Assembly (NCBI GenBank): GCA_900095095.1
Contig: FMBT01000296.1
Span: 1-64,000 of the forward strand
Direction: 5' to 3'
Length of the DNA: 64,000 nucleotides
DNA from: Fragilariopsis cylindrus CCMP1102
Lineage: Eukaryota > Bacillariophyta > Bacillariophyceae > Bacillariales > Bacillariaceae
The translations under genes and the position numbers were made by a program. The notes beneath the pieces are model-generated. The model saw nothing but the letters and a program-made list of their open reading frames with translations. It had not been told where the DNA came from and ran no database searches. Shown in pieces: positions 44,029 through 55,984 of the stretch (within the stretch, counting starts at the first letter, position 1; each line of letters starts with the position of its first letter).

Positions 44029-47000
44029 TTAGTCAACAACAGAAGATGCTGCTGCTGCTGTATCACCTTTCTCCTCATCGTCGTTATGACCAGCACTGCT
44101 GTCTTCAGTCACGTGTACTGAACATGCTTTGTCGTTGTTATTGTGACCTTCAATATTATCGATAGAATCATCAGTCGTCTCCATCAACGATAACGACGGC
44201 GATGATAACGGGTCGTCGTCGGTTGGTATTGAATCATCATCACCAGCACTACTACTAATACCATCACTCATATTCATAGTCACATTGTTATCAACAGAAT
44301 AGTTATCATCGTCATTATTGTTGCCGTCCTTCATCAATCCATTGTCTATTATCTCTTCTGTTATAGAAGAAACTATACCAGTGTTGTTGTTGTTGTTGTT
44401 GTTGTTGGTACTGCTGTTTTCCATTTTTCGTTGCTTTTTACGCTGAATGCATATAATACAAGTCAATATCGAGATCAAAACAATCACACATGATAATCCT
44501 ATTAAGATCCCTGGAGGAAGATTTAATTTATTATTACCTGAGGAGGAAGAAGGTTTTGCGGGATCAGAGTAGGCATCAGTATCATGAATAGTTTCGGACG
44601 AGTCGGGGGACGAATCGTAGTCGACGATACATTTGTTTGATACACAATATAATCCATTACAGCATGGTAATTCATTTTCTTTTGTTGTATAATCATAATC
44701 TTCATAACATTGTTGACCGGTATTACCACAGAAATAAGCCGTAATCGTTTGAACACTCTCCGTAAGTTGGATTGTTCTTTCTGTATCAGTATTACCATCG
44801 GACCATCCAATAAAGGTATATGCTTCGTCGTTTTTCTTTTTGTTGTTCGCGCCGACGTTGTCATCTACATCAATCATCAAATTAAGTTCATGATTCCTCC
44901 ACGATTTAATCAATGATGACGATGAATTCGTATTTGTATTCATTACTATTGGAGAATCATCCACAATAATAATCATATCATTGGCTGCTGCTGCTTCGTG
45001 ATCTCGTGAAAGTAATGGAAGATTACTTGTTACATTCACAGTAACTAATGATGGTTGTACAATTCGATTCACAATTGTCGTTAATCCATCAGAATCGGTT
45101 GCATACAAAATAATTTGTAGATAACTATTTGTAATTGCCGAAAAATCTTCTGGTTCTGGTGCCGGATACAAAAATAAATTATTTCCGGTAGTTGGATCCA
45201 TAAATGGATGAAAATGATCCGCATGATGTTTCCGTACTTCCCATTTTAATTGTGTATCGTCGTCCAATACATTACCATTATAATCATATGCTTCACCATG
45301 TAATTCAAGTATCTCACTAACATAAAATACATCATTGTTATTTGGACTTAATATTGTTGCTGTTGGTGGTATACCAATTTGTACAATATTACTTTTTTGC
45401 TGTGTTTGACCATAAATATCTACTACACTCAATGTAACAATATATTCACCTCTTTTTTGATAAGAATGAATTGGATTTGACATTGTGGATATTTTTTCAT
45501 TACTATCACTACTATCTGTACGATTATTAGCCAATGATAGGACATCTGTATTGTTGCTGCTAGTATTACCAAACTCATCATTGCCATCATCAACAATATC
45601 ATCGTTACTGCTATCACCAAAATCCCAAGAATAGGTTAATATATCACCTACACTTTCATCGACGTCACTACTGATACTACCATTGAATTGTATATCCTCT
45701 CCAATACTAAGAAATGTTTGTGTTTGATCAGAATCAGAATCAGAAGCATAATTCTCGGATAATAATCCTACAAATGTAAAATTAGCAATGGGGGGTGTAT
45801 TATTCACAATACCATTATATCGTATACGTATAATAGAATCATGTGTACCAAATTTTAATACATATAATGCTTGTGTATCTTTATATGGACCTATTGGTAT
45901 GGTATCAAAACAGAATGAAAAAGAGAAAGTTGAAGCAAAGTGACGGGTGAGATTTGGTGTGTATTGGATCAATCGATAAGTGTGTGTGTGTGTGTATGAG
46001 TCTGAAGTGAATTTTGAATTACAATAAATTTGAATTACAATAAATTGAAACGAAATAAAACGCACCAAAAAACATTTCGACCAATCTTGCATTGTTAATA
46101 TGATCTTCTGGACGTTGGATACTGGTATAAAAGGATTCATTTTTATATCCACTAATCGGTGGTAAGCATGTACGACATTCTTTTGTTGGATCTTCGATAA
46201 GGTTATAGATTTCCAAAAAAATAAAATCAATAAATAAATATTTATATTGTGGTGGCCTGTGTATGTGATTTTATATAAGTCAAGTTAAGTTGTGTTGAGT
46301 TGAGTTGTTTTCCATTGGGTTGATTGATTATTTACAAAGCACAATAGATAGACACGATACGATGCGAAAGGACAAAAATAAGAAAAAAAGAGAACAGTCA
46401 ATATTGCATTTGTGTACATACGTACATACGTACGTACGTATGTACGTATGTATGTATATATTAGTACGTACCAATTTGCAGTAGATGGTACAAATACTTG
46501 TCCAGCAACTGCACCACCTTCCCGCTTCGTACGATGTTGATAATAATGAAATGGTTCTACTATTATTGCATTATTCGTATTCGTCTTCGTTTTATTACTA
46601 CTATCACTATTATCAGGTGGTATCGGACAATCCGAAAATGAATCCTTCCGACATGGTCCTTCCCAATCTGGCCATCCATAATTCATACCAGCATAATCAG
46701 TACCACCATAGGATAATTCTTCCCAAAAGGCCCCGCCAACATCACCAACAGTGAATCTAACTGTACTAGTAGTACTATTTTTATTATTTGTTCTATCCAT
46801 TTCAATCCTATATGAAAGGTAAAGGTGTGGAGGTTAAGGTGAATAAAGGGAAAGGTAAGTTTGAGGTGATGTGGTATAATCGAATCGAATCGAATCGAAT
46901 CGAATCGAATCGAATCGAATCGAATCGAATTGGATGTCATGGTGCATTTATTTTGTCAATTAACAAACAAACAAACAAAAAAAGGGACAAAGACAAGATC

Positions 47001-48436
47001 CACAAAAGTTCGTGGAACGGAACGGAAATACGCAAATCGCAAATTGTATCGCAAGCGCAACCGCAGTCGTCATTGCATTGCATTGCATTGCATTCCTTCA
47101 TACGATACGAGTCGAGTCGAGTCGAGTCGAGTCGATCATTATGCAAGGTATAATATAATTAACAAAACAGACCAACGACGACGATAAAAATGACAGATGA
47201 CAAATGACAACAACAACGCAACTGACTGACTGACAACAACAACAACAACAGCGACTGACTGAAAACAACGACTGATTGCCTGTTACAACTGTGTATCATA
47301 TCATATTGAAACTGTCAAAACTTATATGTTATAAACTTTACTTACCTGAATGGATTACGAAACCCATATGCATATATTTCACTACACACTGCATTATCAT
47401 TATCATTATTTTCATTTTCATTTTCATTTTCATTTTCAGTAGGTATAATTATACCAGTAGGATCACCACATTTCCTACTCTTTTGATATCCATACATTTT
47501 GGTATAGGGATTATCATGGGGTATCGTACCATCATCATTTAAACGTATTAATTTCCCAAAAACAGTTTGTAAATTGGAAGCTGTTTGTTTTTTACCCGAA
47601 TCACCGGTCGTAATATATAATTTTGGTATATCTTCATCACTACTAGATGAACTAAAATCCATACCACCACCATTATGTATAATATCATATAATGGACTGG
47701 TACGCCATATTTCTTCTTTACTCTGATAATCAATTTCCAGTGTTGTAGCATTCATTCTAAAACGATTTACAACATTCCAGGTACCATTAGTAACTTTATC
47801 TTCCTCCTCTGGACAATTTTCTAAATAATTAGTATAAAATAAATAAACATAATTATAATTGTTTTGATTTTCATCATCAGAATGCAACCCAAATTTTGGA
47901 TGCACGGTTATTGATTGTAATCCCCTCTCGCCGTTCGTACAGATACCATCATTCTCTACTAGAGCAAGATCTAAACTCAATGTTGATTTGGCAGCATTTT
48001 CATCACTATCATCCGGATTTTCAATGACATTCACTTGTCCATTTTTAGAAACAAGTATTAGAATTTGTGATTTTGTGGTATTCCCAGATGGATGAGGTGC
48101 AAATTTCCCTGTGATACCACGTACATCATTGCCTGATGTTAGAACAGTTTCAGCAATAAAACCATTTGGCAATGACGATACGCCTGTTATTGTGAACGAT
48201 GACAACAATGCCATCAACATTATAACTGTCATCAACATTATAACTGTCATCATCGTTACTCCTGCAACTGACGACGACGACGACACTGATGACGAGTATG
48301 AGTATGAGTAGTATAAACGTCGACTACGACTTTGTCTTCGCCTTAGTAGTCGTAACGGTCTCGGTATCGTTGTTGTTGGTCTTGCTTTCTTCGTCATCTT
48401 CGTCAATTTTGTCGTATTAATGATAGGCAGGATCAC
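44029..48436 (-). CDS. Glucose/sorbosone dehydrogenase-like, PKD, transmembrane protein, 4 exons
   Basis: Predicted exons on the minus strand: 48436-47346, 46807-46472, 46256-46066 and 45890-44029, with GT-AG introns and phases 2, 2, 1. Together they give 1,159 aa. A basic N-terminus precedes a hydrophobic segment at about 60-85 (VTMMTVIMLMTVIMLMALL), a signal or anchor sequence. The GSDH beta-propeller follows with ERGLQSITVHPKF, HNGGGMDF with LYITTGDSG (the HNGG histidine is the usual catalytic base in soluble glucose dehydrogenases), AYGFRNPFR, VGDVGG and YGWPDWEGPC. Exon 3 carries EIYNLIED. Exon 4 holds KFGTHDSIIRIRY, an enlarged PKD domain (PPIANFTF ... LTYSWDFGDSS ... RGEYIVTLSVVD), an HFHPF segment, a membrane helix (ILIGLSCVIVLISILTCIICI, about 1000) and an acidic cytosolic tail. 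It is probably a cell-surface PQQ-type sugar oxidoreductase or a sugar-binding relative; the cofactor is not proven. The start could be 13 codons later at MTKKARP. Confidence 0.85.
46820..47275. repeat. Pentanucleotide arrays inside a GSDH intron
   Basis: The first intron holds (GAATC)n at about 46880-46930, (CAAA)n near 46962, (TTGCA)n at about 47071-47094, (GAGTC)n at about 47109-47135 and (AAC)n at about 47226-47250. The second intron has a (TACG/TATG)n run at about 46416-46457. Frames seen here are intronic. Confidence 0.85.
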
Positions 48437-49484
48437 AATTTTTACTTTTTTTATTCTATTCTATTCTCGTCTTATTTTCTATTTCCTTTCTACTCCACAA
48501 CGGATCTGGAACTGGAATTGGAATTGGTTTGATTTGAAATGAATTGAGTTATATTGAAGTAAGTGTATGTGTGTGTTTGTGTGTGTGTGTGTTTACAACA
48601 GATATATCAATACTAGAATTTCTAAAAATAAGATCAATCAACCCACCAACAAATCATTTCAAGAGAGAGAGAATTAATGAAGTTTTTTGCACGTTCGCAT
48701 TTCCTGCTCGCTTCATTTTTTTTTAAATTGGCATGTGCTGTGTTGTGCTCGACGACCTCTGCTGTACTGTTTTACCGTAATTACTTGCGGGGCTACAGTA
48801 TCACTGACTATTGGCAGCAATCGATTTGATTTACATCATGACATTGACGTTCGTTCATATTTCCATTCTTGTGAAGGTTTTTTGATGCTTCCGATACAAA
48901 AAGGCGCGCTTTTCTTATTAAAAAGTCTCATTTGTTTAAATAAAAGGATTTCCGTTCAAAAAAAGAAATGACATGACAGGCGTTTCTTTTTTTTTTTGAA
49001 CGGAAAAAAAGATTATAATATATAATTAGAGTATATTCATATTATGTATAGTATGTAATAACATATGTATTTGATCTATGTCCTATATACTGTAGGTCTG
49101 TATGATGTGCGTGTTCGTACTTCGAAGTACTCTACTAGTAGTACTCAGTACTATTTCTCATTTTCAGTTGCGATTGTCCACGATTGAGAGAAAGAGTTAG
49201 CCCAAAAATAATTTCTCCACGATTTCTCGATTAGATATGATTAGATATGATTAGAGATGATTAATTTTCCCCGTATATTTGTGTGTCAAAATAGGACTAA
49301 TCATAACTAATCATCACTAATCATTTCTAATCATTTCTAATCATTATTGCTGATGGCCTTTTCCTAGTCGATAGTGTCGAAGTAAGAAAAATTGAATCAA
49401 TCGTGTGTTTGCCAGATGTTCGTGACTGACTATCTCTATCATAAACGTTTGCTTATTGCCTTGTTCATGACAATCATGAATTTT
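48437..49484. other. Intergenic with a GATTAG inverted repeat
   Basis: No gene recognised. At 49229-49267 GATTAGATAT-type words are repeated on the plus strand, and at 49296-49343 the inverse CTAATCAT is repeated about five times. The two arms could form a hairpin around a 30-bp loop. Confidence 0.5.
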
Positions 49485-50085
49485 CTTCACATGAAGAATT
49501 TTACACGGATCGTGAAATTGAAGCATGCTGGTACAGTACATGCAGCCGTATAAGGAATATATATGAAAATTGGAATAGGGATTGTGTATGACACTTGATT
49601 TGATGAAACTATTGAAAACAACAATATCAATATCAATATCAATATCAATATCAATATCAACATCAACGTCGTCATTGTGTACGAGAGGGGTCTGGAGGAT
49701 TTTTTCACTATCAGATGAAATGGGGTTACAATTATCAACGCGGATACGTCGAATGAATGCTGTTTAGGATATACGATGATGTGTTAGAATCAGAAAGGTT
49801 TCTATCTATTGCTCGGATCGCTGAAGCAGCAGTTGCGGCAGTGGCTGTGTCTACAATCAAAACGCCGGCGGTATGGAAGTCTTCATCATCGTCGTCATCT
49901 GCATCATCATCGTCTCCTACTAATAAAATGGAAACAATTCAATAATGGCTATTACATCTCCTTTTGTACGCACTCCTTCAATTTATTACGTAGAGGTGAA
50001 AAGGGATGGAGTTTCACAAGAGTACAAATCGTGTTTTATGAACAAAATCATCAACAACAACCAACGCAACCATTGTTAAGTCATA
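49485..50085. repeat. Inverted duplication, left arm (pairs with 60540-61158)
   Basis: Read on the plus strand, this segment matches the minus strand of 60540-61158 over its full length. Shared words include CTTCACATGAAGAA (near the start), GGATCGTGAAATTGAAGCAT, ATTGCTCGGATCGCTG, AAAACGCCGGCGG and GAGGTGAAAAGGGATGGAGT. Frame pieces such as SIARIAEAAVAAVAV and YYVEVKRDGVSQEYKSC are shared with the other arm. Stops and frameshifts break them, so both arms look like decayed copies of one gene. Confidence 0.75.
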
Positions 50086-50103
50086 GGTTTAAGAGTCTGA
50101 ATT

Positions 50104-50724
50104 TTATTCATTCGCGAGCATATTTTTCACCCCTATAGGATCAGTTCCGATATTCAACAATTGAAGTGAATCATTGTCGTCACCATTTTCGTCGTATTCA
50201 ACAGAGATACGGACAGGAACGGGGAAATAATCGAGAAGGCCAGATGCAGTAAGCGTTGCCTTAATGGGTAATGAAGATGTTTGCCATCCATCATGATCAC
50301 ATATGTACCATACTATAGCATCTTCATTGTTAGCTACTACACGAGGTGTGACATATTGGCCAAAATCTGCACCATACTCCAAATTCATCAAATGGATGAT
50401 TTCTTCAAATTCCTATGGGCTGCACATGCTGTCTTCATAACCACCCACCTTTTCTGCATCACACAAATTAGAAAGTGCTTCGTCCCCGCAGATAACAGGT
50501 GGATATCCATATGTGCATTCTTCGTATTCATTGGGTTCATCAATTATGAGTTCAAGGCAACGCTCAGGATCAAAACCAGCTTTTTCTGCTAGGCAAATAT
50601 TATCAAATACATGAGGCGCAAATTGCCCACAGTCCACTGGCTTATATTCCTCTGAACATGGTTCAACAGCAGTTGCGGTGTTGAGAATTGCTACGAGTAC
50701 GATAGAGGAGAGAATGAAATCCAT
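50104..50724 (-). CDS. Secreted Kazal-like cysteine-rich protein with in-frame TAG
   Basis: From the ATG at 50724 the frame encodes a signal peptide (MDFILSSIVLVAILNTATAV) and two related cysteine modules: CSEEYKPVDCG...NICLAEKAGFDPERC and CTYGYPPVICG...NLCDAEKVGGYEDSMC. The PVxCG...NxCxAEKAGF pattern resembles Kazal-type inhibitor domains. After CSP comes a TAG (50410-50412), and the same frame then continues open for another 102 codons to 50104 (EFEEIIHLMNLEYGADFGQYV...). This suggests a nonsense mutation in a gene of 206 codons. A 36-nt GTGGGT...CCATAG intron would also remove the stop, but is implausibly short. The second half is unrecognised (VVANNEDAIVWYICDHDGW). Confidence 0.6.
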
Positions 50725-52066
50725 TTCACTTCCTTAAGATTTTGGGTCTTTTTTGTTTTGTTTTTGTCCAGTTTTTAATTTGTGAGTAAAGTATTCGATT
50801 TTTGTTATACATTGACGTATATTATTATTATTGCGGCAGTCAGCATCAATATTATTTTTGGTCACTCGTCAATATTAGATTTTCATTTCGTCGAACTGCT
50901 ACAGTAAAACACGCGTTTTATGCGCGTCGTCGGGCGTACGTACTACTTTCAGAGAGGAATAAAAGAATTCAAAGAAATGCCGCAGATAAGGTTAGTCGCT
51001 TTTCAATCTTGTCAACGAAAATATTATGATGATAAGAATATTATAATTTCAAAACCCGTACAGTACTAGAACTTACTTACTTTTTAGCTTCAACGCTTTC
51101 TAAAGCAAAAAGAACTTCACGTAGGTAAGTTACATATCTTCGTATGATACATATATATTATTAGAAATTTACAATAATAGTTTCCTTGTTTTTAAATAGC
51201 TAGTTATAGCTTGCTCGCTAGTGTAAGGCTGTTAATTTATCAGTATCTAAACTTTTATACGAAACTTCTACTAAAAAGCCTCTATAAAAGTAAATACTAT
51301 ACCTACCTTGACACCTTACAATTCCTAAATCCATGTCTCAGGAATATAGTATTGATTTTTACATTATTTCCGCTGAAATAAAAATGCTAACTGGAAATTG
51401 TAAAATCGGAAGAGAAGGGGAAGGAAATAGAACTAGCGTCCTTGAGGTAGTGGCGTCGTCATATCACGCTAAGTATAATAAAAACTGTAGAGATGAAGAT
51501 GGGGTATATGGGGGGATATGTCTTAAGAATACTGTATACTTACTTACATATCCATTCAAACAAATGCTAACGGAAGGAGAATAGGGAAGAAATTAGAACT
51601 AATGATCCTGTAAGTAGTCGCGTCGTCCTATCACGAAAGTCGCGTCGTCATATCACAAAAGTATCAATCAAAAACCGATGTCAGCCATTATTCGCTATCA
51701 AAGCATCATCGAGAATATCACTCAAAAAATGTACAATTGTTCCTAAAGCTTCGTGACATCTTGAGTTAAGTTTTACCGGAAGGAAAAGTCCAGATTAAGG
51801 AGATCGCAGTCGATCGTTCCGGTAATAGTGTGGAAGAATCAGAACAAGCGAAAGCCTGCACGAGATTCGTGAAAGTGCATGCATGCAATTGCCTTATCTT
51901 TCTTATAGACATCCTCCTCAACATCCTCATCGATATTCAAAGGAAGAAAATCGCTTTTAAGTAGTGTGTGTGTGTGTGAGTCGAACTAGAGAGAGATAGA
52001 GAGAAACGTACACATAATATTCTTGATTGATCAGGATTACTTTATCATATCTCAATATACAAGATC
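50725..52066. other. No gene recognised
   Basis: AT-rich sequence. A short duplicated segment with GTCGCGTCGTC and ATATCAC words lies at about 51430-51660. An 83-codon frame at 51333-51584 has no domain or repeat support. Confidence 0.35.
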
Positions 52067-52588
52067 ATGTCTTATTACTTTGGATCGTCTACTATCTATT
52101 GTTATAACGGAGAATCATTTGATGACTACGACTACAACGATGACGCCGACGATGAAATAGGCCGCCATTGTAATCTTTTACTATGGCAGTGGCTTATATT
52201 AGTGGTCCAAATTCCTTTACTAGGATTATGTTTATGTTTTATATATCGACTGCAACAATCATCATCAACAGATGTTTTACCATCTTATATTAGTTCTGGA
52301 CTTATTACTGGGGATGGGCTCGCTGTTGCTGAAACAGAATGTTATGATAAGGATGATGACGATCAAGATGATCTTGATGAAATGAGAAGGCTCGATACTG
52401 TTAATAATGCGAATGATGAAGACTACTACGATGATGATATCGACGATAAAAACAGTATCGATAGCGTTCACGATAACAATAATGATGACGTTGGCATTGG
52501 CTTTGATCTTAGCCAAGACCTTGCCCATACCATTACCGTTGTCCTTGACGCTGCCCTTGATGTTGCCCTTGATGTTGACGAGATTTAA
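52067..52588 (+). CDS. Small single-pass membrane protein, acidic tail (family member A)
   Basis: 173 aa. A short acidic, tyrosine-rich N-terminus (YDYNDDADDE) precedes one membrane helix at about 37-60 (LLLWQWLILVVQIPLLGLCLCF). The segment TDVLPSYISSGLITGDG follows, then VAETECYDKD, then an Asp/Asn-rich cytosolic-type tail. The helix motif P-L-L-G-L-C-L-C and the VAE-[ST]-EC box are shared with the genes at 54335-55048 and 58112-58741. No known domain is recognised. Function unknown; the topology suggests a membrane adaptor or a cation-binding tail, which is inference only. The C-terminal LDAALDVALDVDEI comes from a short DNA repeat. Confidence 0.65.
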   Translation: MSYYFGSSTIYCYNGESFDDYDYNDDADDEIGRHCNLLLWQWLILVVQIPLLGLCLCFIYRLQQSSSTDVLPSYISSGLITGDGLAVAETECYDKDDDDQDDLDEMRRLDTVNNANDEDYYDDDIDDKNSIDSVHDNNNDDVGIGFDLSQDLAHTITVVLDAALDVALDVDEI

Positions 52589-52729
52589 GTTCCTGACGAG
52601 GAAGGTGCTATATTGACAACGACTTGACCAGTAGTTGAAATAGTAAAAATTGTAACAATTTGAATACTTAATCCCCCCCCTTCTGGATCGACCTACTGCT
52701 AGAGACACAAACAAGCGCACTACTTATAG

Positions 52730-53045
52730 TTCTTTGTTGAATCTAGCTTTTGGTATATATACTGCAGCGTGTAGTCGACGGTGGGTTGATTCGGCTTTCC
52801 TTTTCCCTGTCGTTGACCATTCGGCTTCTCTGTCTCGTGTGAATCGTTGCCATTTCTTCATTATTTTCACTACTTAGTTCTTTGTTAAATCTAGCCTTCG
52901 GTATCCAATATGTAGCGTGTGGATGGTCGACGGTGCATGGGTTGATTCGGCTTCCTTTCCTTCTTTCTTTCATTCTCCATGTCGTTAGCTTTTCGGTTTT
53001 CCTTTCTCGTGTGAATCGGTGCCATTCCTTTATCATCTTCACTTC
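52730..53045. repeat. Tandem duplication, about 148-bp unit
   Basis: TTCTTTGTTGAATCTAGC starts at 52730 and a close copy at 52878. Both continue with GTAGTCGACGGTG / GGTCGACGGTG, GGGTTGATTCGGCTT, TCTCGTGTGAATCG and TGCCATT. Non-coding by inspection. Confidence 0.8.
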
Positions 53046-54334
53046 CTCTTACCCAGAGTAGAATCGTTGCTGCATGCTCGTGCTTTTTGCTTTGTTCTTT
53101 GCTCTATTTACGATTGATCGTCGATGGATACTGCATGATACTGTTCTATTTGTGCATCAAAATCTTCGTGGAAGAGGCATACATGCCATCACTCACTTAG
53201 TCTAGCTATGGTCCTCATAGCATTCAGCCTTCGTAGTTCCATATTACAGAGGTACGCTCTCAAATTTTTTTTGCAGCTCTTCTATTTTTCAATGTACTAC
53301 TTCAGTTTTTGAGTTCCGATAATAAATCTACGTATAATGTGTAAATGTTAATGCAGCAATTGATTGATTCTCCTCATATGTCGCTCTATTTTTCGTGTCC
53401 ATCTTTTCTTTTCTCGCTTTTCTTTCCTGTGATATATATATTTCCACCGAAAAAATATCTCCTTTTCTGATGATGCTGTGATCCATTTATTGATTCGTGT
53501 GGGCTGTTTCCAACTTAATCTGTGATCTATTGTCTTAGATATCGTTGCTTACTAGAAAGTTAGAGAGGGCGTCACCATTTTTATTCGTTCTATTGCTAAT
53601 GAAAGACATTTCCATAAGATTCTTTCAATTGTATCCTACGTATTATAGCTCTATGTAGGCTCGGATATCAGTTGTTTGTGGTAGTTATTTGTTGCATCAG
53701 TCGTTACTGCATGTTGGCGAAGAGAATTTAGCAATATAGGAAAAGGATCTTCTATAATACCTGGTGGAAAATCTGTTGTTGAAGTTGTTAGTAAGTCTTC
53801 TGTTGGACTATAGAAAAAAACGCTAGAATTATAGAGGTGATAGTTCAAAATGGGTATATTAACTTAGATGGTGGTGGTGGTGGTGATGCGATGATGATGG
53901 TATATTATCATTTGTAGAAGATGATGATGGTCAATTCTTCTGAGTCAATGCAAAATGTAAAACTATACATTCCAAATTTTGGAAAGAAATAAAGAGGATC
54001 TTATTATTCAGATCAGATTCCAGAAGACAGACAATATATTCAAAATCTTATTGATGCAATTACTGTAGAGAATACTTTATAGTAGAGAACTCGTTTTCCT
54101 ACTAACATAACAGTAGTAACTCTACTCTACTCTACTGTACTGTACTGTACTGTACTGTACCTGCTTGTACAGTATTCATTCATTCATATTCATCCTCGGT
54201 CAGGTAGTAAGGTCAGGTCAGGTAGTGAGGTCCGATGAGGTGAGGTCCAGTCAGATGAGGTACAGTCGGGTCAATCGATGAATATTTGTATGTGAGCTTT
54301 TTTGTTTCTGTTTTTGTTTTTGTTATTATCATTA
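53046..54334. other. No gene recognised
   Basis: AT-rich sequence with (GGT)n near 53870, (CTGTA)n at about 54133-54160 and GGTCAGGT/GAGGTCC words near 54200-54250. No convincing frame. Confidence 0.35.
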
Positions 54335-55048
54335 TTATTGTTCTGTGATATTATCATTATTGTTTGTTTTTGCTTTTGTTGTTTCATCTTCATCATCCTC
54401 TTCATCATTATTGTTATTATTAGTTTTTCGATTGCTCTTCATCGTCGATCGTCGTCGTCGTCGTCGTCCTTCTTCTTCTTCACTTATTTTAGCACAACAA
54501 TTAGTATCATTCTCTTCAAGTTGACAATGTTGCTGTTGCTGTTGCTGTTGCTGTGGCTGTGGCTGCTGTTGTTGTTCGATATCATTATTATTATTATCAT
54601 TATCATTATTATTGATATCATTATCATCATTACCGTAGTAAGATAAGGGTGCAACTGATCGTCCGTTACTGATCAGTCCATTCACGTTATAATCCAAATC
54701 GTTCCTACTAGTAACATCATTACCATTATCATCATCGTTATTACTAACATCATCATTGTCATTATCATCTTTCTCATCACCATAATCGGATTCACATTCA
54801 GATTCAGCAACAGTTCGTTCATCGCTACCATTTAAGTAGTAAGCTGGATGACTCGATGGATGTAAGACATCAGCTGGTGCTTGTGGCATTGGATATTTTT
54901 TAAATATACAATAAAAACAAATTCCCAATGTAGGAATCATAAGTAATGCAAAATATTGCCATAATAAAAATGTATCAATACTAAAATTTCTCTCATCATC
55001 GTTGTCTAATTCTTCTTCATCAAAAAAATAAGGAGATGCATAATCCAT
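54335..55048 (-). CDS. Small single-pass membrane protein, acidic/polyQ tail (family member B)
   Basis: 237 aa. It starts MDYASPYFFDEEELDND, with one membrane helix at about 27-49 (FLLWQYFALLMIPTLGICFYCIF). ADVLHPSSHPAYYLNGSDE and TVAESECESD come next. A long Asp/Asn-rich tail follows with a polyglutamine stretch (QQQQPQPQQQQQQQQ), an arginine run (GRRRRRRST) and an EEDDEDE end. It shares with the gene at 52067 the order LLWQ, P-x-L-G-[IL]-C, ADVL/TDVL-P, and VAE-[ST]-EC. It is therefore a paralogue on the opposite strand. No domain is recognised. The helix position and absence of a cleavable signal suggest a type II or III single-pass protein. Confidence 0.65.
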   Translation of the reverse strand: MDYASPYFFDEEELDNDDERNFSIDTFLLWQYFALLMIPTLGICFYCIFKKYPMPQAPADVLHPSSHPAYYLNGSDERTVAESECESDYGDEKDDNDNDDVSNNDDDNGNDVTSRNDLDYNVNGLISNGRSVAPLSYYGNDDNDINNNDNDNNNNDIEQQQQPQPQQQQQQQQHCQLEENDTNCCAKISEEEEGRRRRRRSTMKSNRKTNNNNNDEEDDEDETTKAKTNNNDNITEQ

Positions 55049-55984
55049 TATACAGTATATACTATTATTTATTATTTGTTAAGGATTTTCGTTTTCGTTT
55101 TCGTCTTAATTTTATTTTTATGAAGATCGATGGCTGGCTAGTGGATGCAATGAAGAGAAGTGTACAGTATTAGCAGGCTGTCTGAGTCGAATCTGAAGGC
55201 AAAAAGGGAAGATTCTGCTTGAGCGAAGCGAAATATGGTAAGCAAATATCACATCAATCATGCGTGATACTTATACTTGATGCGTGATACAACTAACTTA
55301 CTTACAGTACGTGAAGCAAATACTGCACTGCTGCTGGCTGTAATTATTTACTTAAAGTTATCGAACTAAAATGCCGGAATAATAATACATGCTGCCTGGG
55401 CTGATTGGCTGAGTGGTTGTCAGTGAAAATTGATACTGTAGTTCAGTCCACTACTCCAAAGTACGCGAAGCTGTTTTCAGATATTATTGTTATATCTTCC
55501 CCAATTCATTAATAGAACATACCGTACAAATTATATCAATAATCGCTACTTATGAATCAAAACTCATATTTTACAATACTGTACTACTACCAGTAGCTAT
55601 AGTGAATGAAGGAATTTGAAGAAGAATAAATAATAAAACAACCTCAGCACGGGTTCACGAGAAAAAAATATTTAATAATAAGCTTTTACTACATACACTG
55701 AAGTCTTATATTCATGTGTGTAAGCACAGAAGCCAACAGCAGGAGCGACCAGCTCAGTCCAAAACAGACAAGACAGGAGCAAATTGCTCAAATTCAACCA
55801 TTGATTGCTAAAGCATCAAATGAAAGTAAACTAGCAATAACAATAAAGACTGATATAATTGAGATATAACACAGTTAATGATAAGAAATAGATCTCTCTC
55901 TCTCTCTCACACACACACTCTCTCTCCGTTATACTTTTTATGCTCAATGTAGGATCTATTGCAATATCCTAAGCTAGCACATAC
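55049..55984. other. No gene recognised
   Basis: AT-rich sequence with TACAGTA words and a CT/CA run near 55892-55925. Nothing coding. Confidence 0.35.

Noticed and set aside
51333-51584. 83-codon plus-strand frame
   Set aside because: It overlaps a locally duplicated segment whose second copy has no open frame, and it has no recognisable feature.
54302-54646. 114-codon Leu/Ile-rich plus-strand frame
   Set aside because: It is antisense to the Asn/Asp/Gln-coding tail of the minus-strand membrane gene. The hydrophobicity comes from complementing acidic and Asn codons.
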